64,000 bases of DNA from Acidobacteriota bacterium (GTDB lineage Bacteria; Acidobacteriota; Vicinamibacteria; Vicinamibacterales; SCN-69-37), in contig JADJUS010000004.1 of NCBI GenBank assembly GCA_016716905.1, forward strand, positions 868,001 through 932,000, written 5' to 3'. Positions 15,678 to 25,324 of the stretch are shown in pieces. Each line of letters begins with the position of its first letter. The first letter of the stretch is position 1. Position numbers and translations under genes: made by a program. The notes under the pieces were generated by a model. That model did no database searches. It was given only the letters and a program-made list of their open reading frames with translations, and was not told where the DNA came from.

Positions 15678-16067
15678 GTGAAGCGCCCCTACGACCTCAC
15701 CGACCAGCAACTCGCCATCATGGGTGTGGTCTGGGAACGCGGCGAGGCCACCGCGCACGAGATCCACCAGGCCCTCGAAGACCGTGCCGGTCTGGCTCGC
15801 GGCACTATCGGCACCATGCTCCATCGGCTGGAGCGCCAGCGCATTCTCGCGCATCGAGCTGAGGGTCGTGAGTTCTGGTACCGCGCCCTCGTCAGCCGAG
15901 AGGACGTCATGGCCGCACGAGTGGACGGACTCGTCGGCGGGCTCTTCAGCGGCGACCTTACCGCGATGGTCAGCTTCGCAGTTTCCAAGCCCGCCGTCAG
16001 CAAGGGCGACATCAGCAAACTGCGAAAGATGCTGGACGCGCATGACGCGAAGCGGACCAGGCGATGA
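15678..16067 (+). CDS. blaI: BlaI/MecI-family repressor
   Basis: 129 residues with the BlaI winged helix: LTDQQLAIMGVVWERGEATAHEIHQAL, GTIGTMLHRLERQRIL, and the C-terminal dimerisation segment. These repressors bind TACA/TGTA palindromes and are inactivated by the membrane protease BlaR1/MecR1. The operator lies immediately upstream and blaR1 overlaps the 3' end (ATGA). The GTG start is fixed by the promoter position. Confidence 0.93.
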   Translation: MKRPYDLTDQQLAIMGVVWERGEATAHEIHQALEDRAGLARGTIGTMLHRLERQRILAHRAEGREFWYRALVSREDVMAARVDGLVGGLFSGDLTAMVSFAVSKPAVSKGDISKLRKMLDAHDAKRTRR

Positions 16068-17140
16068 TTCCGACGCCGATGGCCGAAGTCCTTTTTGTGG
16101 TCGGCGCCGCGTTCCTGGCCGCTTGGGTCCTGTCGTACCTCCTCCACAGTACGGTCGTGTGCCTTGGCGCAATCGCCATCACGCGCACCTGGAGCGTTGG
16201 GGCGGGGGATCGCGCCACGATGTGGCGGTTTGTCCTGATCGCGCCTGTTGTGAGCGCGTCGATTACGGCGGTCGGATTGAGCGAGGCCATGCCCTTGACC
16301 TGGGACCTGTCGCGCCTGGCCCCGCAGGCGCTGGTGGATTGGCGCGCCGGCGTGTTCGTCCTGATGCCGTTGCTGGTGGTGCCCTTCGTTCTTTTCGCGG
16401 GGCTAAAGGCTGGCCACACGCTGCTCAGGCAGGTCTTCGGCAAGCGTCGTCGGGCACCCGCAGTCCTGCAGGACGAGGCTGCCTTGCTTGCGTCCGCGGT
16501 GGGCTGCCGCGTACCTCGAGTGACGCTCTCGGAGGCTGCCGGCGTGCCGGCAGCCATTGGCCTGTCCGAGATCTGCATGCCGGCAGCGCTGTACGCCTCA
16601 GCGCCGGCTGACGAGCGGCGCGCTCTCATCGCCCACGAGATGGGCCACTTGAAGCGCCGCGATCCACTCTGGTTCATGGTCGCCGGAAGCCTGGTGCGGT
16701 TGACGGCATTCCAGCCGTTGAATCGCATCGCGATGTCGCGGCTGCGCGAGGCGTCCGAGGACGCAGCAGACGACGTCGCGGTGGAGGCCACAGGCAATCC
16801 AGTCGCGCTCGCGCGCGGGCTCGCGCGGCTGGCGACGGCCATCGTCGCGCTTTCGGGCGGGGCCGCGGCGTCGGGTTCGCCGGTGGTGGCGCGGGTCAGC
16901 CGGTTGCTCGACGGGCACCGAGGACCGACGCCGCCACGCCGCCGATCGACCGGCGTCGCACTGGCGACATTGGCGCTGACAATCGTCGTGTGGTTCGGCC
17001 CCGGCGTGTCGGCCAACCCGGAGTTGGTGGCGGATCGGCTGCCGTGGCTGGCCTCGAGCAAGGAAGAACCCAACCCGCGGATGCTCGAGGTGCGGCGCAT
17101 CTTGCGCGCGTGGCGCGACGCGATCAATCGCGCGTTCTGA
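16064..17140 (+). CDS. blaR1: BlaR1/MecR1-like M56 membrane metalloprotease
   Basis: 358 residues. N-terminal membrane helices (about 6-30, 58-80, 100-125), a cytoplasmic zinc protease domain with HEMGH at residues 191-195 and EDAADDVAVEATG as the downstream Glu region, and a last helix near 300-320. M56 proteases cut BlaI-type repressors on signalling. There is no C-terminal penicillin-binding sensor domain, so it is a short form; the following hydrolase or another protein may sense the ligand. It overlaps blaI by four bases. Confidence 0.85.
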   Translation: MIPTPMAEVLFVVGAAFLAAWVLSYLLHSTVVCLGAIAITRTWSVGAGDRATMWRFVLIAPVVSASITAVGLSEAMPLTWDLSRLAPQALVDWRAGVFVLMPLLVVPFVLFAGLKAGHTLLRQVFGKRRRAPAVLQDEAALLASAVGCRVPRVTLSEAAGVPAAIGLSEICMPAALYASAPADERRALIAHEMGHLKRRDPLWFMVAGSLVRLTAFQPLNRIAMSRLREASEDAADDVAVEATGNPVALARGLARLATAIVALSGGAAASGSPVVARVSRLLDGHRGPTPPRRRSTGVALATLALTIVVWFGPGVSANPELVADRLPWLASSKEEPNPRMLEVRRILRAWRDAINRAF

Positions 17141-17164
17141 CGATTCCCTGAAAGGACATTGGCA

Positions 17165-18571
17165 ATGAGTGGCGAACGGATTCGAACGGCTCTATCTTTT
17201 ACTATTGTAAACGTCATGTTCGTGCTGGCGGGCGCGATGGCCACGGCGGAGCAGCCGTGGATGGCCTATGCCGATGCGTCGGAGGCCGGCTTCTCAACGG
17301 CCGCCCTCGAAGAGGCACGCGTCTTTGCAGATTCGAACCGTGCTGCGGCCGTGATGGCGCTCTATCGCGGTCGTGTTGTGGCCGCCTGGGGTGCGGTTGA
17401 TCGACCGTTGATGGCGCACTCGGTGCGCAAGAGCCTGGCCGGCGCCTTGTACGGCATCGCCGTTGATGAAAAGGTGCTGTCGCTATCCGACACGTTGTCT
17501 GAACTGGGCATCGACGATGAACCGGCGCTGAATGCGGAAGAGAAGCGCGCGACGTTCAGGGATCTGATTGCGTCCAGGTCCGGCGTCTATCACGGTGCCG
17601 CGTACGCGGATGCCGATCAGGAGAAGCAGCGTCCCGCGCGCGGCAGCCATCCGCCGGGGACGTTCTGGTTCTACAACAACTGGGACTTCAACACGGCCGA
17701 GAGCGTCTATCAGCAGAAGGCCGGCGAGGACATCTATGCGGCCTTCCACCGGCGGATCGGCCGTGTGATTGGGATGGAGGACTTCGAGCCCGCGCGTCAA
17801 CTCCGCGTGCTGGAACCGTCGCGGTCGCGGTTCCCCGCGCACACCTTCCGGATCTCGACGCGCGACCTTGCAAGATTCGGCCAGCTGTACCTGCAGGAAG
17901 GCCGTTGGGGCAGCCAGCAGGTGGTGCCTGCGGCGTGGGTACGCGAGAGCTTTCGTGTGCATTCAATGACCGGAGAGAAGACCGGCTACGGCTACCTGTG
18001 GTGGATCTACGAAGCCGGGTCGCTCGGCGCAAATTACCCGACGCTCGACAAGATGGCCGTCTACCTCGCGCGCGGCACCGGCGGCCAGACCGTGTTTGTC
18101 ATTCCGCAGGCCGAGATGGTGGTCGTGCATCGCGGCGACACGGACAATGGCCGGTCGGTAGCGGGTCCGTCCATCTGGCAACTGGTCGAGCGCCTCGTGG
18201 CCGCGCGGCAGGGCGTTGCAGTGGCCGCGCCACGCCTGATGCCGATGGTGGTGCAACCGTTGGCGTCCAATCTGCCCGCACCTTCCGAGCCGGTGGTCAT
18301 CCCGACCGACTCGGCCACCCGTCGCCGCTTCTCCGGCGAGTACGTTGTTGCCCCCGGCGCGGTCGCGCGTGTCTTCGAGTACAACGATCGGCTCTTCATG
18401 TCCATTCCCGGTCAGGGCGAGGCAGAGTTGTTCGCGACGGCTCCATCCATCTTCACGCTCAAGGTGGAGCGCGGTGTCACGGTGGTCTTTCAGTCGGGCG
18501 GCGACGGTGTCGTCACTGGAGTTGAGGTCACGATCGGCCGCCAGAAGATTGTGGCCGTCAGAAAGTCCTGA
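17165..18571 (+). CDS. Beta-lactamase-fold serine hydrolase (class C/esterase VIII type)
   Basis: 468 residues with a signal-like hydrophobic N-terminus (cleavage near ATA-EQ). The SxxK motif is Ser86-Val-Arg-Lys89 and the YxN motif is Tyr170-Asn-Asn172, as in class C beta-lactamases and related penicillin-binding esterases; RGTGGQ may stand for the third box. A C-terminal beta domain follows (about 375-468). It lies 24 bases after blaR1 in the BlaI-controlled operon, which favours induction by cell-wall damage or beta-lactams. Whether it hydrolyses beta-lactams, peptides or esters cannot be told. Confidence 0.85.
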   Translation: MSGERIRTALSFTIVNVMFVLAGAMATAEQPWMAYADASEAGFSTAALEEARVFADSNRAAAVMALYRGRVVAAWGAVDRPLMAHSVRKSLAGALYGIAVDEKVLSLSDTLSELGIDDEPALNAEEKRATFRDLIASRSGVYHGAAYADADQEKQRPARGSHPPGTFWFYNNWDFNTAESVYQQKAGEDIYAAFHRRIGRVIGMEDFEPARQLRVLEPSRSRFPAHTFRISTRDLARFGQLYLQEGRWGSQQVVPAAWVRESFRVHSMTGEKTGYGYLWWIYEAGSLGANYPTLDKMAVYLARGTGGQTVFVIPQAEMVVVHRGDTDNGRSVAGPSIWQLVERLVAARQGVAVAAPRLMPMVVQPLASNLPAPSEPVVIPTDSATRRRFSGEYVVAPGAVARVFEYNDRLFMSIPGQGEAELFATAPSIFTLKVERGVTVVFQSGGDGVVTGVEVTIGRQKIVAVRKS

Positions 18572-18583
18572 CCGGTCGCCGGT

Positions 18584-19839
18584 CTACTTCCCGGTCTGGG
18601 GACCGTCCTTGTGAGAGAGGTAACGCTCGCGCCAAATCGGGTCCGTCAACTCGCCAAGCTCCCGTCCGAATGTCTCAAGCCCCGCCGCGTAGTCAGGATC
18701 GTCGAGCGCCGCCGCCGCGTCCGCATCGATCGGTTTGGCCGGATGACATTTCAGCATGGCCCGGAATTCCGCATGGTGGTCGCGAATCGGGCAGGGCATC
18801 AGCCAATTGCCGTTGCCGGTGTAGGTTTGGCCCTCCTCGCGGTAGCCGTATTCATGCTGCCAGTTGCGGAATGCCCCGAACAGCGGCTCGGACCACACAT
18901 CGTCGAGCGTGCCGCCCCTCGCAAAGACGTCCTTGATGTTCACCGGCGAATACGGCACGAAGACACATGGGCACACGTCACCGTTCCAGTTCATGTAGAG
19001 ATAGCCACCCGCGCGCCCGCCCGCGATGCACCCGTTGCTGGCGGTGGCGCTGTTCCAGAAGTCTAGAAGACTTCTTCGCGACGCAGCCGCTCCATGGCGA
19101 GCAGCACTTTGTCGAATACACCAGTCCCGCGGCGCGCATCCGTCTTCTCGCGCAGGCCTTCCACCGACAGGCTGGGACTGAGGTTGCCCAGTTCACCGAG
19201 CCGTCTGGCCACCTTGTCGGTGATCAGTGTGCCGTTGGTGTAGGAGATGAAGAAGCAATCCGGATGTGCCTCGGCCAGGTCGAGGATGCCCTTGCCGCCG
19301 TCGTGATACGCGAAGGGCTCGCCGCCAGAGATCACGAAGAAGCGCGTGCCCCACTGGTTTCGCGCGTCGGTAACGATGCGGTCCAGCGTGGCCCAGTCGA
19401 GTTTTTCCGCGGTGGGGCCGGCGTCGGCATAACAGCCGATGCAGCGCAGGTTGCAGGTCTTGCCTGGGCTGAGGGTGAGAAAGTCCGGCGGGCTGCTGCC
19501 GTGTTTCTCACGGAAAAGGTCCTTCGCGTGATTGTCTCCGCGCCGGACGATGACGTCGTAGACGAGTCGGTCGAGGACACCCCGGATCGACTCACTGCCG
19601 AGCAGGCCCTGTTCGAGCGCACGGTCCGCAATGTTCAGCAGGGCCAGGCCCATGGCCAGCTTGTCGTCCCGGACACCTGGGGGATGGCGGCCGTCCGGGA
19701 CCGCGGCGTTTCGGCGGAGGCGATGTTCGACGGCGGCCATAAGCGCATGCCGCAGGGGCGGTACATGGCCGATGCTCCGTGCGGTCCAGGTCAGAGTGGA
19801 GTAGGCCGCCCGATTAAATAGGCCGCTGGTGCGTTGCAT
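18584..19839 (-). pseudogene. Radical SAM/SPASM gene, internal deletion and frameshift
   Basis: The N-terminal part starts at the ATG at 19839 (GGGAGG 5 bases upstream) and carries CNLRCIGC (Cys129, Cys133, Cys136), the radical SAM cluster motif, then SGGEPF. It reaches a TAG at 19063-19065 right after RLRREEVF. The C-terminal part resumes in another frame at about 19060 (DFWNSATASNGCIAGG) and runs through the SPASM-like GDVCPCVF to the stop at 18584. From memory, relatives have roughly 60 more residues between these points, so I infer a deletion plus frameshift. The junction carries AAGTCT/AGACTT. An assembly error is the alternative. Confidence 0.7.
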
Positions 19840-19952
19840 GTCCGCCTCCCAAGTTGCATTGAGGCGCTGCAAGACTGACGCCAGATGTCTGGAGGCGTCC
19901 AGGGGAGGCCATCCCTCCGTTACGACTGGGGAGTGCTGAGAATTCCGCTGAA

Positions 19953-20124
<172 letters not shown>

Positions 20125-20155
20125 ACCGAACAGCCAGTGTACCCCGTTCGCGGCC

Positions 20156-20899
20156 TTATTGCAGCGCGTCGAATGTCGTGACTTGTTCGTAAGCCCCTGG
20201 ATTTGGGGCGAAGTGGTCGGGGCGCACCGTCAGGATGACCTGCCATCCGGCCGCACGGGCCGCCTCCAGCTCGGCGGCGACATCTGACAAGAAGAGAATG
20301 TGTGCCGGGTCCAGGGCCAACGCCGACGCGATGCGCGCGTAGCTATTGGCCGACCGCTTCGGGCCCACCATGGTGTCGAAGAAGTGACTGACGAGCGGCG
20401 TCAAATCCCCGTCGTCGGTCATTGAAAAAATCAGCCGCTGCGCCAGGACGCTGCCCGAGGAGTAGATGGCCAGTGTGAGGCCCGCAGCGTGCCAGCGCTT
20501 CAGTGCCGACGGCACGTCGGCAAACGTCGCGCCGCGAAGCTGGCCGGCGCGGTAGCCGATCTCCCAGATGTATCCCTGCAACGCCTTCAAGGCCGGCGAC
20601 TTCCGATCGCGATCCATCAGCCACAGGGCGTACGTGATGACCGAGTCGAGCAGTTCGTCACGGGTGCCTGACCGCCAGGGCCCCGCGCCCATCACCTGAG
20701 CTTCGGCGGCGTGTTCTGTCGCGAATTGCACGGCCAGCTCACTGACCAGGTCTGTGTTCGCCGGGTCCAGGACAAACGCCTCAAGATGCCTGCGTGCGTA
20801 CGCAAACAGCACCTCGTGCACGAACGCCATCGGCGTGGTGGTGCCTTCGATGTCGAGCACCACGGCCCGCACGCCTCGTTCACGAAGTGAGCGCGTCAC
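20156..20899 (-). CDS. mtnC: Enolase-phosphatase E1 (methionine salvage)
   Basis: 247 residues of the HAD family with LDIEGTTTP (Asp16 nucleophile, Glu18), IYSSGS as the second motif, and FLSDVAAELEAA as the metal motif. MtnC enolises and dephosphorylates 2,3-diketo-5-methylthiopentyl-1-phosphate to the acireductone. It overlaps the end of mtnD by four bases, so the acireductone would pass to the next enzyme. Length is typical. It is the last gene of the mtnB-mtnD-mtnC transcript. Confidence 0.94.
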   Translation of the reverse strand: MTRSLRERGVRAVVLDIEGTTTPMAFVHEVLFAYARRHLEAFVLDPANTDLVSELAVQFATEHAAEAQVMGAGPWRSGTRDELLDSVITYALWLMDRDRKSPALKALQGYIWEIGYRAGQLRGATFADVPSALKRWHAAGLTLAIYSSGSVLAQRLIFSMTDDGDLTPLVSHFFDTMVGPKRSANSYARIASALALDPAHILFLSDVAAELEAARAAGWQVILTVRPDHFAPNPGAYEQVTTFDALQ

Positions 20900-21465
20900 A
20901 AGCCCGGTGGGGGAACGGGGAAGTAGACGCTACCGAAGCAGAGCGGCTGGAAGCGGGCGTCCGCGCCGCTGTTTGTGTAGTGCGGCGTCCAGCCAGACGG
21001 ATCCTGGAAGAGCCGAATGGCCCGAATGCGACGGTCGGAACAGAGGTCGAACCAGTGGTGCGTGCCGCGTGGCACCCGAATCAGGTCACCGGCCTCGACC
21101 TCGATCGCAAACACCGGGTCTTTCGTCGTCGGATGGATGTGGAACACGCCGCGGCCTTCGATGATGAACCGCACCTCGTCTTCGTCATGCCAATGTTCAC
21201 TGCTGAACTTCTTCAGCATCGCGTCCAGGTTCGGCGTGTCGGGGAACACATCAATGACGTCGGCGGTCACATACCCGCCCTTGGCGTTCAGTTCCTGGAT
21301 CTTCGTTTGATACGCCGCGAGCACATCTGACGCGGGCGCACCGGGCGGGAAATCGACGTCGGGCACCGCGCGCTCGTATTCGATGCCGGCTGCGGCCAGG
21401 AATGCCGCCACGCCAGCGGTATCTTGAATCGTCCGACCTTCATCTGGAATGCGGATCAGGGCCAT
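20896..21465 (-). CDS. mtnD: Acireductone dioxygenase
   Basis: 189-residue cupin. The metal ligands are seen in HWHDEDE (His91, His93, Glu97) and THHW (His136 or His137). With Fe it makes the 2-oxo acid precursor of methionine plus formate; with Ni it gives an off-pathway product and CO. The start at 21465 follows AAGGAG; a longer upstream frame (to 21684) is a shadow of mtnB. It sits 11 bases after mtnB and overlaps mtnC. Confidence 0.94.
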   Translation of the reverse strand: MALIRIPDEGRTIQDTAGVAAFLAAAGIEYERAVPDVDFPPGAPASDVLAAYQTKIQELNAKGGYVTADVIDVFPDTPNLDAMLKKFSSEHWHDEDEVRFIIEGRGVFHIHPTTKDPVFAIEVEAGDLIRVPRGTHHWFDLCSDRRIRAIRLFQDPSGWTPHYTNSGADARFQPLCFGSVYFPVPPPGL

Positions 21466-21476
21466 GCGCGATCTCC

Positions 21477-22091
21477 TTACATCTGCGAACGACGTCCGAC
21501 GGTTTCGAGCAGGAACTCCAGCGCTTCCACGTGCCGCTCGGCCTCGGCCACGGTGCGGCCCCAGGTGTAGAGCCCGTGTCCCCGCAGCAGGAACGCGTGC
21601 GCATCGGCGTGTTCTGCCAGAGCCCCCGCAACCCCGTCTGCCAACCGGGCCATGTCCTGATCGTTCTCCACGATCGGCACCCACTCACGGTGGGTGTGCG
21701 TTGTCACGCCCTCAAGGGCCTTCAGCATCTCGAAGCCCTGAAGCGCGAGGCCGCCGTCAGCCGCGTGATGTTCAGACAGCATCGTGCTCCAAACAGAGTG
21801 GGTGTGCAACACAGCGCCGGCCTTCCTGGCCCGCACGATCTCCAGGTGGAGCCTGGCCTCGGCCGAAGGCCGAGCGCTGGTCCGGCCGACCGGCCTGGCC
21901 GACCCGTCTATTGTCAGGAAATCTCGAGGCGTCAGTGTGCCCTTGTGCGCGCCGCTTCGGGTGATGCAGAGTCGCAAGGGCGATGGCGAGACGACGGCGG
22001 AGAAGTTGCCGCTCGTGGCCAGCACCCAGTTGCGGCCGTAAAACCGGCGGCCGGCCTCGATGAGCGACTTCACGGGAGACGTGCTCGACAT
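21477..22091 (-). CDS. mtnB: Methylthioribulose-1-phosphate dehydratase
   Basis: 204 residues of the class II aldolase fold: GRNWVLATSGNFSAVV, SAEARLHLEIVRARKAGAVLHTHS (zinc His pair), and LLRGHGLYTWG (third His). MtnB dehydrates 5-methylthioribulose-1-phosphate in methionine salvage. It is the first gene of the mtnB-mtnD-mtnC set. The isomerase mtnA and the nucleosidase, phosphorylase or kinase genes are not in the window and must be elsewhere. Confidence 0.93.
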   Translation of the reverse strand: MSSTSPVKSLIEAGRRFYGRNWVLATSGNFSAVVSPSPLRLCITRSGAHKGTLTPRDFLTIDGSARPVGRTSARPSAEARLHLEIVRARKAGAVLHTHSVWSTMLSEHHAADGGLALQGFEMLKALEGVTTHTHREWVPIVENDQDMARLADGVAGALAEHADAHAFLLRGHGLYTWGRTVAEAERHVEALEFLLETVGRRSQM

Positions 22092-22103
22092 TCGCGCCTG
22101 GTG

Positions 22104-24497
22104 TCAGTCTGCACGCAGGCTCGATGCGGGGTCGATTCGTGCCGCGCGCATGGCGGGCACGAGCGCCGCGATGGAACCGGTCGCGGCAATGATCATGGCC
22201 ACGGCTCCGAGCGTGAGCGGGTCCGTCGGCGCGGTATCAAACAAAAAGCTCTTGATGACGCGCGTCGCGAAGAAGGCGCCACCCACACCCAGCATCGTTC
22301 CGATCGCAATCGGGATCGCGGAGTCGCGGAGCATGGTGCGCACCACCTGGCCCGGCCGCGCGCCAAACGCCAGGCGCACACCAATTTCAGACGTTCGGCG
22401 GGTGACTGAATACGCCGTCATCCCGAACACGCCGACCAGCGCCAGCGCCATGCCAAGGCCGCCGAGCAGGCCGAGCAGCACCGTCCGGCGCCGCGGCGTC
22501 ACCACGCGCTCGCCGAACAATTCTTCGCTAGTGCGAATGCGTTCCACCAGCACACGCGGACCGATGCCCTGCGCGACCTTCCGTAGCTGATCCGGCAGGC
22601 CGGGGATGGCGCCTGACGGGCGCATCACGACCATCATTGCGGTATTGAGATCGTATTCAGAGATTTGGAGCGGCAAAAAGATCTGCGACTCCTGCCGCGT
22701 TGACAGTGGCCCGCCGTGCTTGAGGTCGGCAATGACTCCAATGACGGTCCACGGTGCCTTGTCGGGTCCGCTGCGCGTGAACTCGCGTCCGATCGCCAAG
22801 CCATCAAAGAATGTCTTGGCGGCGGTCTCATTGATAACCGCGCCGCGAAGACCCGCGGCGAAGTCCGCGTCCGTCGGCAACCTTCCCGATTTCAACGCGG
22901 CGCCAATCGTCTCGAAATAGCCTGGGGTGACCTCAAACGTGGTCGAACCATCAGCCTTTGCGCCAGCGGTGTAGAACGAGAACGATGTGCCGCCGCCGAG
23001 CTGGAAGTTGTCCACGATGCCGACCGAAGTCATTCCAGGCAGTGTTCGAAGCTGTTGCAGCAGGGTCGCGTAGTACTGCTGATGGGCGCCGGGATTTCGA
23101 TCCAGGGGCAGTGCCTCCATCACCACGAGGCCGCGCGCGTTGAAGCCGAGGTCCACGGCCGAGATTCGCATGAAGCTGCGAATCATCAGGCCCGCTCCGG
23201 CTACCAGGATGACTGCCAGCGCCACTTCGGCGGCAATCAGCATTTGGCCGCCACGCCGTGACAGCGCTGACCCGCGCTGCCTGCCCCCACGCGCCAGCAC
23301 CGATCCCAGTTGTACGCGCGACAGGCGAATGGCTGGCGCAAGCCCGAACAGCATCGCCGTCGGTACCAGCAACGCGGCGGTGGCGGCCAGTACCTTGAGG
23401 TTCAGCGTCACCGGCGAGTTGGACGAAATGGACAACGGCACGTTGGCGACGATGGCGTCGAGCGAGAGCCAGGCGAGCAAGATGCCAAGGGCGCCGCCAG
23501 GGATGGCCAGCACCACACTTTCAGTGAGCAGCTGCCGAATCAGGCGCCCGCGTCCCGCACCCATCGATGCGCGCACTGCAAGTTCAGACTGTCGCGCCGC
23601 GCCGCGGGCCAGCAAGAGGCCCGCCACGTTCACGCAGGCGATCAGAAGAATGAGCGCCACAGCGCCCGCCAGCACATTGATCGTGGTCCGCGCCTGCGAA
23701 AGCGCGGAGTCGAGCCTCGATTGGATCGTGACGGTGGACGTGGTCTGCTTGCCATCCGGCAAGGTGCGCCGCTCCATGCGCGCCGATATGCGCTCACGCG
23801 CCTGCTCGATGGTGATACCGGGACGCAGGCGGGCATAGACGCTGCCGGTCAGGCTGCCCGTGCCCCTCCGCGAATACATGTCAAGCGGGACGCGCGTCGG
23901 TACCGAGACGGGTGTGGTGGCGTTGAACCATGGAGGCAACACCCCAATGATGGTGGCCACCTCGGTATCGAAGCGGACCGTCTCGCCAATCACGTTCTCC
24001 CGCCCGGCATAACGGCGCTGCCAGTATCCGTAGCCCAGCAACGCCACGAGCGGGGCTCCAGGGGCTGTCTCTTCGCGTGAAAAGTTCCGGCCGATGAGGG
24101 GCGTGATGCCGTGCATCGGCAGATAGTCCTCGGTGAAGTGCGACACCTGAATCCGTTCGGGTTCCGCCCCTTCGACGATGCGTCCGCGGAAGGCGCTGCC
24201 CAGGGTTGCCACGTGCTGGAACACGTCATCCGACTTCTGCCACAGCCGCATGTCCGCCATCGACGGCGTCCCTCGCGAGACTTTGCCGTCGGGCATCAGT
24301 TCCTCGGGATTCAGTGACACCAGCTGCTCGGGGTCGGGAAAGGGCAGTGGCCGCAGCATCGTGGCGTCGATGACCGAGAAGATGGCGGTGGAGACTCCGA
24401 TGCCGAGCGCGAGAGTCACTATCGCGATGAGGGACGAACCGCCCTGGCGGAGCAGCTGACGGAAGCCGTAGCGAAGGTCCTGGGTCAATGCATCCAT
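22104..24497 (-). CDS. ADOP-type duplicated ABC permease without N-terminal module
   Basis: 797 residues from MDALTQDLRYGFRQLLRQGG. Two MacB/FtsX halves: first TM near 25-48 (SLIAIVTLALGIGVSTAIFS), periplasmic domain, FtsX helices near 265-370, a second unit from about 420, and final FtsX helices near 685-790. It lacks the roughly 70-residue N-terminal module of the ADOP at 3.3-5.9 kb, and no PadR gene is adjacent. The upstream frame to 24524 adds only nine residues. The substrate is unknown. Confidence 0.88.
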   Translation of the reverse strand: MDALTQDLRYGFRQLLRQGGSSLIAIVTLALGIGVSTAIFSVIDATMLRPLPFPDPEQLVSLNPEELMPDGKVSRGTPSMADMRLWQKSDDVFQHVATLGSAFRGRIVEGAEPERIQVSHFTEDYLPMHGITPLIGRNFSREETAPGAPLVALLGYGYWQRRYAGRENVIGETVRFDTEVATIIGVLPPWFNATTPVSVPTRVPLDMYSRRGTGSLTGSVYARLRPGITIEQARERISARMERRTLPDGKQTTSTVTIQSRLDSALSQARTTINVLAGAVALILLIACVNVAGLLLARGAARQSELAVRASMGAGRGRLIRQLLTESVVLAIPGGALGILLAWLSLDAIVANVPLSISSNSPVTLNLKVLAATAALLVPTAMLFGLAPAIRLSRVQLGSVLARGGRQRGSALSRRGGQMLIAAEVALAVILVAGAGLMIRSFMRISAVDLGFNARGLVVMEALPLDRNPGAHQQYYATLLQQLRTLPGMTSVGIVDNFQLGGGTSFSFYTAGAKADGSTTFEVTPGYFETIGAALKSGRLPTDADFAAGLRGAVINETAAKTFFDGLAIGREFTRSGPDKAPWTVIGVIADLKHGGPLSTRQESQIFLPLQISEYDLNTAMMVVMRPSGAIPGLPDQLRKVAQGIGPRVLVERIRTSEELFGERVVTPRRRTVLLGLLGGLGMALALVGVFGMTAYSVTRRTSEIGVRLAFGARPGQVVRTMLRDSAIPIAIGTMLGVGGAFFATRVIKSFLFDTAPTDPLTLGAVAMIIAATGSIAALVPAMRAARIDPASSLRAD

Positions 24498-24558
24498 GGT
24501 GGGAAGTCTGACGCCAGGCACCACCTGGCGGACGGTGCGAGTTGCAGTGCCGATCGGC

Positions 24559-24582
24559 CGGAAAGCCCTGGCGGGCTTTCCG
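24559..24582 (-). terminator. Hairpin downstream of the PKD lipoprotein gene
   Basis: CGGAAAGCCC (24559-24568) pairs with GGGCTTTCCG (24573-24582) around a 4-base loop, 25 bases past the stop of the minus-strand lipoprotein gene. There is no clear U-run after it, so termination strength is uncertain; it may also be an mRNA end stabiliser. Confidence 0.5.
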
Positions 24583-24606
24583 ACCGTCGTGGATCGATCT
24601 GGTCTC

Positions 24607-25266
24607 TTACTTGGTCATCGTGAACGGCTGCCCGGTGAATCCAGAGCCCTGCAGGGTTCCGGAAATCGAGCGGCCGGTGGTGGCCATCGTGCCGGTCATG
24701 GTGAAGTCGGTGAATGCGCCAATCTTGACGCGCATCGTCAGGTTCCCGTTCACCAGAATCTGACCCGGCTGCGCGGGGTCTGTGTTGCCACTGCCGATAC
24801 CGGGCAGGAAGAACGTGCCGGTCACGAATCCGGACGTGTTCTGGGCCAGCGAGAAGGTGGAACCCGCAAGCTGTCCTACGGTGACGGTCCAGTTGCCGGC
24901 CGCGCTGCCGACAATGAAGTCCACGCCACTGCTGGCCGTCAGGCCTCGGCCGTCGGAGACCGTGACCGTGCCGCGGCCATTTCCGCCGGGGCTGACAAAC
25001 ACCACCTGCGCGGTGCTGCCGGTGCGGGCGTTGCCCGCCAGATCCCAGTTGTACGAGACGGGGTCGCCGTCGGGATCCGACGCCGTGGCGACGAAATTGA
25101 AGACCTGCAAGTCGGCGATGCCGAACGTCGGATTGACGGTGACGCTCGCGATGACAGGAGCGCGATTCGTAGGCGTCGGTGTCGTGGGCGTTCCGCCGTC
25201 GCCGCCGCTGGACTTGCACGCGACGAGAACGATGAGGAGACTGCAGCTAACCAAGTGCTTGAACAT
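24607..25266 (-). CDS. PKD-domain lipoprotein
   Basis: 219 residues. A lipobox ends at Cys17 (LIVLVAC), followed by a Ser/Gly/Thr/Pro linker, then a PKD/Ig-like domain (NRAPVIASVTVNP, ATASDPDGDPVSYNWDLAG, VTVSDGRG) to about residue 115 and a C-terminal beta-rich domain. It would be surface- or periplasm-facing. The start at 25266 has GGGAGG upstream; the longer frame to 25629 runs over the divergent VWA gene and is rejected. Function is unknown beyond adhesion or scaffold-like folds. Confidence 0.8.
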   Translation of the reverse strand: MFKHLVSCSLLIVLVACKSSGGDGGTPTTPTPTNRAPVIASVTVNPTFGIADLQVFNFVATASDPDGDPVSYNWDLAGNARTGSTAQVVFVSPGGNGRGTVTVSDGRGLTASSGVDFIVGSAAGNWTVTVGQLAGSTFSLAQNTSGFVTGTFFLPGIGSGNTDPAQPGQILVNGNLTMRVKIGAFTDFTMTGTMATTGRSISGTLQGSGFTGQPFTMTK

Positions 25267-25312
25267 CAGGACTGCCTCCCAGCAGCGCCGGGAGTATACC
25301 CCAATATCACGA

Positions 25313-25324
25313 TAGAATCCGGTC
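25313..25324 (+). promoter_or_regulatory. -10 box of the VWA gene
   Basis: TAGAAT (25313-25318) is followed by only 6 bases and the GTG start, implying a leaderless message. No canonical -35 is visible 17 bases upstream. The same 58-base gap must also carry the divergent lipoprotein promoter. Confidence 0.45.
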
